DNA of 64,000 nt from Cryptomeria japonica (taxonomy: Eukaryota > Streptophyta > Pinopsida > Cupressales > Cupressaceae), in assembly GCF_030272615.1 (NCBI RefSeq), contig NC_081407.1, positions 99,617,897-99,681,896 on the forward strand. The letters are read 5' to 3'. The translations under genes were made by a program, and so were the position numbers. The stretch's first letter is position 1. Every line of letters starts with the position of its first letter. Positions 14,101-23,100 of the stretch are shown piece by piece. Below the pieces are notes generated by a model. It had not been told where the DNA came from. It made no database searches and saw only the letters and a program-made list of their open reading frames with translations.

Positions 14101-17100
14101 AATATCTCTTACATTACTATTATATATATATATATATAGATGCACGGACAATATCATTAGATTTATCATTAGCAATTTGGTTCTGGATGTGCACGGACAA
14201 GATATTAAACCTATACCAAAATGCAGTGAGATGTCCAAAAAGGACAGGTTGGTAATTTGACAAGAAATATTGATACTGTTCAGCATACTGGTGCATATTT
14301 ACATAAACGGGTTTAAGTTCCCTGTAAAAGTGAGAATTTGTGGGAATTAATGGTTCAAACTCAGTATTGGAAGAATGCCATATACATATATGTATATTAT
14401 TTGCTCTTCATTAAAGCTAATTTTGATGCTACAGCATGGAAAATTGTTTACACACTGATATTTTTTATACAATAATTATTCCAAGTGTATACGGTTTATA
14501 CATTCTTTCACACAATAAAAAGATTTAAGTCCTTAAAATAATCTTCGAGCAAGTTCACATAGAAGAAAGAACCAATGTTTGTGCATTAGTGTTTTATGTC
14601 ATTGAAATTTATGTTTAAAATTGTAGTGATTTTTAAATATGACAAGTATATTAGTTTACTTTATAACTACAGACATTGAACTGTACCACAAGATTGGTCA
14701 AGATCTTCTTTAGAAAATTGTTATATATTTTTGGATAATGAAATGATTTATGCTAATAAGACTTAAACTATTGAAGGTTTAATTTTTCAGTTCACAGGAG
14801 GTTAGTATTTTTATCTTCTCATGAAGAATAACTCCATTGGGCTGAGCTTGTGATCCAAGTGGCAGTTTGGGACAATGTTTCATAGAGTACCCCAAAACTA
14901 GTCAGTCACCTTGTTAGAGCCATAACTTTGTGATTGTAGCACAAAACAACTCAATGCAAAAAGGTTTAGAAGGATTGCATCATGTACTATGTTGAAAGGG
15001 TCAGACAAAGTTTGAATCCCAAAAACTGCACCAAAAGGCCCAAGAAAAATGGCGATAAACAAAAATCTTTAAAATCCAAAAAAATATTGGAAAACTGAAA
15101 TCTGGTCTTTTTTCTCAAATGATTTTCATGTTACAAGAATCTTCTCAACTTCTTGGAGGACCTCATCACATGGATTTTCACATCCCAAGGCAAATTGCAA
15201 ATTGCCATACTTTCTATTTTTAAATTTTCATTTCCAACTATTAGATATATAGGAATTGCCGTCCAAATCTGAAATCAACATGCAGTAGCTTCACATCTAT
15301 TTTGAAAGATATATCTTTTCTAAAGGCGTTTAAAAAAATTGTGCTCATTTTCTTTGCTTAGCTTCATTGCTTTGATAACACATTAAGTTTCTACAATTTA
15401 GTGTGCTGTCCACAAGATGCCAATTAAAACTAGTTAACTTCATAGATTGGAGAATGATGTATACAGACTTCAATGTTTTAAGACTCTTCAGGAACTTGAC
15501 ATTCTTTTCTGATTCACATTAAGTCATGTTATCCCTGTTAAACTGCAATTTGGCCAAAGCAAATTTGGTCAGAAGTTGTTAAGAATGGTGTTAGACCCCT
15601 ACAAAACTCATGTATTGATCCCCATTTCCCATTACTTACCGAAGTTATCTATCAATCTTTCAGATATGAGGGCTGAAGTTATCTATCAATCAGTCAGATG
15701 CAAGGACTGAAAGTGTGATTTTTGTCCTTGATGCTTTTGTTGCATCTCCTTTTCATAAGCAAGGTTGAACATCTTCTAGGTTGTGCTGTCCATTTGTCAA
15801 GTGAAGTGCGTAAGAAGGAAACCATCTCAGCCTGTCCAAAGGGTAAAGATTTGTCTTGAGTGGTGCAGGACAGTCTAAGGAAAAGGATCACCTACATCAT
15901 TGTCAAGTGATAAGAGTGACAAAAACCCGTACCTCAAGGCACCTATGAGACATTGAAGACACAAAACCCTGAAATGCATGTTTAGGTGTCTTGACAGTGA
16001 TTTAAGCATAGAGACTCACCTCAGACTTGGCAAGCATGTTTGGAGTCAGACTTAGACTCGGCGAAAAAAATCGAAAAAAACTTGGCAAAGTGAAAAACCC
16101 AAGAAATTCAGATATTTTTGAGGATTTAGAACTTGTTTCATGCACCCCTTATTAAATAAACCTTAAAGACACAATAACATCAAATACAAGCTAATTTGAT
16201 CACATACACAAATATACAATGTACATCAATGACATAAGTATAAATGCAAATTGTAGCTGAAGGAAATAGCACACTTAGATATATAAATATTGTCAAATGT
16301 ATACAAAACTCATCGAATATGAAATCTAGGATATCAAAAGTACCAAACGAATATCAAAACAATAACTAGGTCTATGGCTCAAAGGAGCCTACATCCTTCC
16401 TACGAAGGCATCTAAGGTTGGTCCTAGATGATGTAGTAGCCATAATATATTTTTAACTATGAATATGCAGAGATTTGCAACAAGGGATATGTACTATGTA
16501 GATTTTGATGATCATGATTCATCATTGGCCTACTACTTGCTTAGACTTATAGTTTGATGGGGTTTGGAGGCAACACCAAAATGAGGTTGAGGGTAGCACC
16601 CCTCATGGGGGTTTGCGGGTGCGAGAGAGAGAGGTAGAGAGATAGGTCTAGATCTTGGGGGAGAGCGGAGAGAGTGAGATAGAGAGAGGTAGAGAAAGGG
16701 GATAGAGGAAGAGTGATAGGGAGAGAGATAGGTCTAGAGTTCAAGGGAGATAAAGAGAGTGAGATAGAGAGATTGAAAGAATGTTGATAGGAGCCTACTA
16801 ATTACTAAAATTTAATTGTCTAAAAATTTATAAGATCTTCTAAAACCTAGAATTTGCATTATACCTCTTAGAGATCTAAAACCACTCTCAATCATCCTAC
16901 AAATATATAAATGAAATAAAACTTATAAAGTCACATTTCAATATATATTGTTTTGACTTATACTTAAATGTTATATTTTGTGTATATATGTTGATGAAGA
17001 GAGCGAGACTGACTTGAAGACAAAGATAGAGTTAAATGTTATATTTTATGTATATTTTGGGGGCATGTCATAAACCCAAAAAGCATTGAAATTTTGTGTT

Positions 17101-20100
17101 TTAAAACAAATGGCCAAGTCTTAGGCCCAAACTCACCAAGACTTCCCAAGTCTGGGCAAGTCTCCAGACTCAACAAGTTTGGGAAAGATTCGGCCGAATC
17201 TAAGTCCAAGCCCCTTAAACTCTACGAGCATGACTCGCCTCGCAACTTGCCAATTTTGGCAAGTCCAAGCAAATCTCGTTTCTCTAGTTTTAAGTAACAA
17301 AAAACTTCCATGAGCACTCCTAGGGCATTGATAAGGTGACACAAACTGAAAAAATAGGTGCCTAAATGCATCAAGACAACTCCTAAGTGACACAAGTAGC
17401 TAAAAGAACCACCTGTAGGCTTTGACAAAGTTTGGTGCCACTAGTTTTCTAAAAGCATGCCTACAGGTGGATTCACATAACTTAAGTGACGGAAGTGCTC
17501 TAAAGGTGTGCTTAGTAGAAAAAGATGTGGTAGGAGTTTGGGATAGCAAAAAGAGGTGCCTAGAGGAGAAAAAATAAGTTTCACATGGCACACTAGAGTA
17601 AGGCACACCTATATGCATCATGACAACTTTGAGTGGAAAGAGAGGTTGAAATGAGACCTTGTATGGACAGGTCAAGTGTTAAGTGACTGATGCATGAAAA
17701 GTGTGCCTATAGCTGAAATACTATGTTTAAGTGACAAGGATGACTAATATGAGTGCCTAGACTGATCTTGACATGACTTAAGTGACATAAGCCTACCAAA
17801 AGCACACTTGGAATGTGCATGCAGTGATGTAAGTGACAAACATGAATGATTAAGGCACTTAGGTCCTATGTGGCTGATGTAGCTAAAGGGCATGCCTCAT
17901 GTAGTCTATGTCATGTTTTGATGGCTTACCCCTCTAAGGAGTACCTATCATGTCCTTAACCTGTCTAGTCAAGGAAAGAATAACTTTTTTGGGGTTTCAT
18001 CACTTCAATCTGACCTAGTTGTGGTGAAAATATGAGAACATGTAACATAATTGGGACTTTGAAAGGGATGTTTTGATATCACATGGGTTTCAGCCTCCAA
18101 AAAAGGTCAAAAACAGTATTTCCAATCGCTTAGCATTTCTAGCATTATGATGGCAGCATATACAACTTCATAATACCTCTGATTTCAAGCATTTATCAGT
18201 AATTTGAACAGTCACAGTCAGAACAGCAAAGAATCAAGGACAGTTTCTTTACAAATTTCATGGTTGTTGGAAAGCATTCTCAACTAGGGTTTGGCAGATG
18301 CAAAATCTGTTTTCTGAAAAGTCACCAGGGGTTTAACTTGTCTTGTTTCCATGAATGATACCAAGTTCAAGTCACCAAGACTGGAGGATGAAGTTGCCAG
18401 TTGATGGGTGGTTACTGGTTAGGATTTTGGAATTCATCAAAGGGTCCACCATTTTTCAAAGCAAGTGCTAATCAGAATTAAAGAGGGTCTTCATGCATCA
18501 AACTATTGCTTTTAGCCATGGCTATTTTTGGCAGTCACTTTTTCAGAAGTTTTACTTTTGGATAGGTTGTTGAAAGCTTATTTTTAAGCTGCTTTGGTTA
18601 GATTTATTTGCTATCTTTAAAATTGTTTTTGCTTTAAAGCTATTTATTTACCGTTTTTCAGAAATTTTAAGCATTTGTGCTTTTAAACAATGCATTTTGG
18701 AATAAGTTAATTATTATTCTAAATCCAAAAAACTGGGCATTTTGTAACCTATAAATAAGTAATTTGATCACAAGAAATTCTTAATGATAGTTGGTTGAGA
18801 CCACTTATGCTGCTGAAATATTGTTCCTTGTTATCCTTGTGTCTGTTTTACTGTGTAATTTCGTTAATTGAAATGGAAGTAGATTATAGGGTCAAGTTTG
18901 TATTGATGATAAATCTATTGGCATAGGATGTAACTTTCCATGCAATGTAACTTTTCAAATTATAAAATTGTATATTTTTATATGTCCAAGTTATTATTCT
19001 TTCAAATCCTGTTTGCATCTGCTTATTTGTCTTTATTTTAACCAGTAGAAAGGTGTGGTGGTTGTGTTTAGGAATAGATGCTTTCATTCATAAAATCTAT
19101 AAAATCCCACTTGTGAGACAAGAGTTGTTAAAGTCTGTTGCTTGTACCCAAGGAAAAAGAACAAGTAAATAGTTATTTCATTCATCAAAACCCACAAAAA
19201 GAAATATTGTAAATTGTTAATGACAATATACTTTATCTATAGGTATAGATTAAACTTAAGGAGTCTCCCCTTATAATTCAATGAGATTTTACCTTCTGAG
19301 TTATCTTGAAAGAGAGAAATTAAAATGCAAAACATAGGTTTGAAAATTTAAATATATTAATATATAGGTGCAATTCACATTTTCAGGAGTTGAATTTTGT
19401 TGGTTTTTTTGTGTAACTAGGATAGGAAAATAAATAGGATTCGGATTGCCTTAAGGCATCATCCGAATCCTTATAGGGTAGAGCCCTATCTATTGTATTT
19501 ATATGTAATGTGTAAAACCATTAAGGGCTAGACCTAACATGTAAAGGGGCGCATCTCTAGGTCCAACGTGTGGACCTATCTCCAGCACACACATTTTGTG
19601 GCGTATAGGATTATGTATTGATCATTTATGATGGGCTGGGCCCAAATGATTGTATTATTAAAAGGACGCATCCCTTCTCCAAAAGTGTGGTCCTATATCT
19701 TATTTTAGCACATCTCTATGTAGCGTGGGCTCTTGTAACGTAGAAACTATATTGTTTAGGTCCCATGCTTATGGTGGCGTGTGGAACTAATATTATAGTG
19801 TTGGCCCCAAGGATGGATTGGGCCGACCCAAGATAGGGCTCACCTCTTGTATATATGCACAAGCATATCACTAGTCGTAAATGCAATCAAGCAATCCGAA
19901 TATTAGACAATCAATGTGAAGACCCTGTGCTCTACAATAAAAGGTCAATACGAATTCTGATCAAGGAATCAGCGAATTACTTCTGCCATCAGCATTTGCC
20001 ATACATGCAATCTTGGAAAGTGAATACATTGAAGAGGATAGCGAGTTCCTCTTGAAGGTCTACAAACACCATTAGGTCTGCAATCTTCAGTGAAGAACTA

Positions 20101-23100
20101 CGAAGAGCTGGAAGCTGTATGCTGATGATATTCTTATATAAGAATGAGATAAGTCTGCTATCTTCTGCTGCTACATTGTGCCCTAGCTGGGTTACGACTG
20201 TAACTCTAATTCTGCCCTAGGTTGACAGTTATATCAGATAAGTAATCTGATTTTTATTGCCATTGTATTCTACAATTAATAAAAGGATCTAGATCTGATT
20301 TGTTGCTGGGTTTTTCCTCCAAGGGGAGGTTTTCCCAGGGTATGTGTTGTGTCTTGTCTCTTTTGTATTCTTGCATTCACATTGTTCTCTGCAATCTGAT
20401 CACTAAAGTTAACATGGTATCAGAGTCTAGGTTTGCATGTGCAATGATCAGATTTACAGCCTGGACTTCTGTGTGACAGCTAGGGTTTTCAGATGATTAC
20501 ATGCACAGTAAAGGTCCTTCATCTACATAAATGGATTCCTCATCCTCTTAGCATCTTAGAACCTTCAAAGGTGATGAATCTCAATTTATTTCAAGGGAGA
20601 TAGGTAAGTGAAGTTGTAGGTGAATTGAAGCTACCTTATTTTGATACTTGCTGTCAATCCTTATATATTTTTGCTATCAATCCTTATATATTTTTGCTAT
20701 CATATACCTGCTATCACTTATATATTCAATGTATTCATGGCTGAATAGTGATAGTGTATATATATGGATGTGTATTAACTATTAGGATCCGAGTATAGGT
20801 AAATGTCTTCTATCTATATGTCTGAATCTGCGTGTTGAGGGTTTGTAAGGGTTGGTGTTTTGTTTTACTATATCATGTCTCTAAGGTAACCTAATGTCTA
20901 CTCTTGAAGATAATGTTTTCAGGTTATGTCTCTCTGAAGAAAGCATTCCTGCATGACCTGAGAAGCCCTACCTCAATCAGATCTTGTCATCGAACTAATT
21001 ATGAAAGTCTACCTTTCATCTCTCTTGTTTAAGATGCTATGGGTCCACTTCGTAAGTAAGAATGAATCATCAGGTCTGTGAATTCCTTATTTAGATAGGG
21101 TTTTAGAGGGAGTCTTGATATCTTTTAATATATCATTTCATTCTTGGGTTCTAATCATTATGGTTTAATAGAGGAATTGATAATATATATCTAATGTATA
21201 TTCCTTGTCTATGGCAAAATGTTTATTTATCATGATACTAACCTCGATACACTGGGTGTGTCATCCACCCTCTGCGGAGTGCAAGGTGGTAGTGCTCGCT
21301 CACCCTCTGCGGAGTGCAAGGTGGCGGTTCTTTCCACCCTCTGCGAAGTGCAAGGTGGCAGTTCTTTCCACCCTCTATGGAGTGCAAGGTGGCGGTTATT
21401 TCTCACCCTTTGCAGAGAGCAAGGTGAGTTCACCCTCTGCGGTGTGCAAGGTGACAGGTTGTTCTTCTCAGTGAAGAAGCTTATGTATCCTCTGCGATTG
21501 TGCATGATTTATGTTATATATATGTCTGAGTGAATATCCTGCACGTGTGCATATGGAAAGGTCTCTTTCATCCTCTGTGGATGTGCATGATGAAAGATAA
21601 TGGTGTTATATGCAAGTCCCCAGGAAAGTGTGAAGATATGAAGCGTTGGCTTCTTCCTCTGCAAGCATTGCAAGGAGAACGCCATGGAAAGATTCATATT
21701 GTAATGTAATTGTGTGATCAAATCACGATGTGTATACTGTTTGTACTCTTAGGGCTGGCCCTAAACCTTGTAAATGTTCTTGCCATGGGTTTGTCCATGT
21801 GAATTTGGTTATGTATTTACTTTCCTCCCTAGTTAAGAGGGAGTGTTGGTTTTTTTGTGTAACTAGGATAGAAAAATAAATAGGATTCGGATTGCCTTAA
21901 GGCATCATCCCAATCCTTATAGGGCAGAGCCCTATCTAATGTATTTATATGTAATGTGTAAAACCATTAAGGGCTGGACCTAACATGTAAAGGGGCGCAT
22001 CTCTAGGTCCAACGTGTGGACCTATCTCCAGCACACACATTTTGTGGCATATAGTATTATGTATTGATCATTTATGATGGGCTGGGCCCAAATGATTGTA
22101 TTATTAAAAGGACACATCCCTTCTCCAAAAGTGTGGTCCTATATCTTATTTTAGCACATCTCTATGTAGCGTGGGCTCTTGTAACGTAGAAACTATATTG
22201 TTTAGGTCCCATGCTTATGGTGGTGTGTGGAACTAATATTATAGTGTTGGCCCCAAGGATGGATTGGGCTGACCCAAGATAGGGCTCACCTCTTGTATAT
22301 ATGCACAAGCATATCACTAGTCGTAAATGCAATCAAGCAATCCAAATATTAGACAATCAATGTGAAGACCCTGTGCTCTGCAATAAAAGGTCAATGCAAA
22401 TTCTGATCAAGGAATCAGCGAATTACTTCTGCCACCAGCATTTGCCATACATGCGATCTTGGACAGTGAATACATTGAAGAGGATAGCGAGTTCCTCTTG
22501 AAGGTCTACAAACACCATTAGGTCTGCAATCTTCAGTGAAGAACTATGAAGAGCTGGAAGCTGTATGCTGATGATATTCTTATATAAGAAAGAGATAAGT
22601 TTGCTATCTTCTGCTATTACATTGTGCCCTAGCTGGGTTACGACTGTAACTCTAATTCTGCCCTAGGTTGACAGTTATATCAGATAAGTAATCTGATTTT
22701 TATTGCCATTGTATTCTACAATTAATAAAAGGATCTAGATCTGATTTATTGCTGGGTTTTTCCTCCAAGAGGGAGGTTTTCCCAGGGTATGTGTTGTGTC
22801 TTGTCTCTTTTGTATTCTTGCATTCACATTGTTCTCTGCAATCTGATCACTAAAGTTAACAAATTTCTCTATAGGTAAACGTATATTGTACTTTGATGGT
22901 ATGTTTCCATAGCGAGAATTTGTATTTTGTAAATTGTAGTGTAAAATGGAGCACTTTTATTTAATGATGATCTGCTTATTGCCAGTGTTCATATTATAAA
23001 ATGTAATTAAAAGTTTGTCTTAGAGTCTTAGACTATTATCTAGTCGGTTAGTTAGGCATAAATCATCACACACAAATTATGCACCCTTCATGATTGTCAT

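Larger units (their letters stand above)
19398..22861 (+). mobile_element. Non-autonomous LTR retrotransposon, copia-like, with 1.02-kb LTRs
   Basis: Two LTRs, 19398-20414 and 21844-22861, begin TGTTGG and end GTTAACA. They are flanked by perfect 5-bp duplications AATTT (19393-19397 and 22862-22866). The internal region is only 1.43 kb: a primer-binding site, a short gag-like start with an early stop, a 34-bp tandem array, and a purine-rich tract before the 3' LTR. No protease, RT or integrase is present, so movement would need proteins from elsewhere. By eye the LTRs differ at about 25 of 1,017 positions, so insertion was moderately recent. The related copy at 62.1-64 kb carries a longer gag, pointing to a gag-only family. 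Confidence 0.9.

Noticed and set aside
21205-21533. Cysteine-rich repeat proteins on both strands (CGVQGG and CKVAVLSTL types)
   Set aside because: These are frame readings of the 34-35-bp tandem array in a retroelement internal region.
19855-22501. Pair of nearly identical 66-codon frames beginning [14 protein letters not shown] as a duplicated gene
   Set aside because: They occupy the same place in the two LTRs of one element, so they are LTR sequence and not genes.
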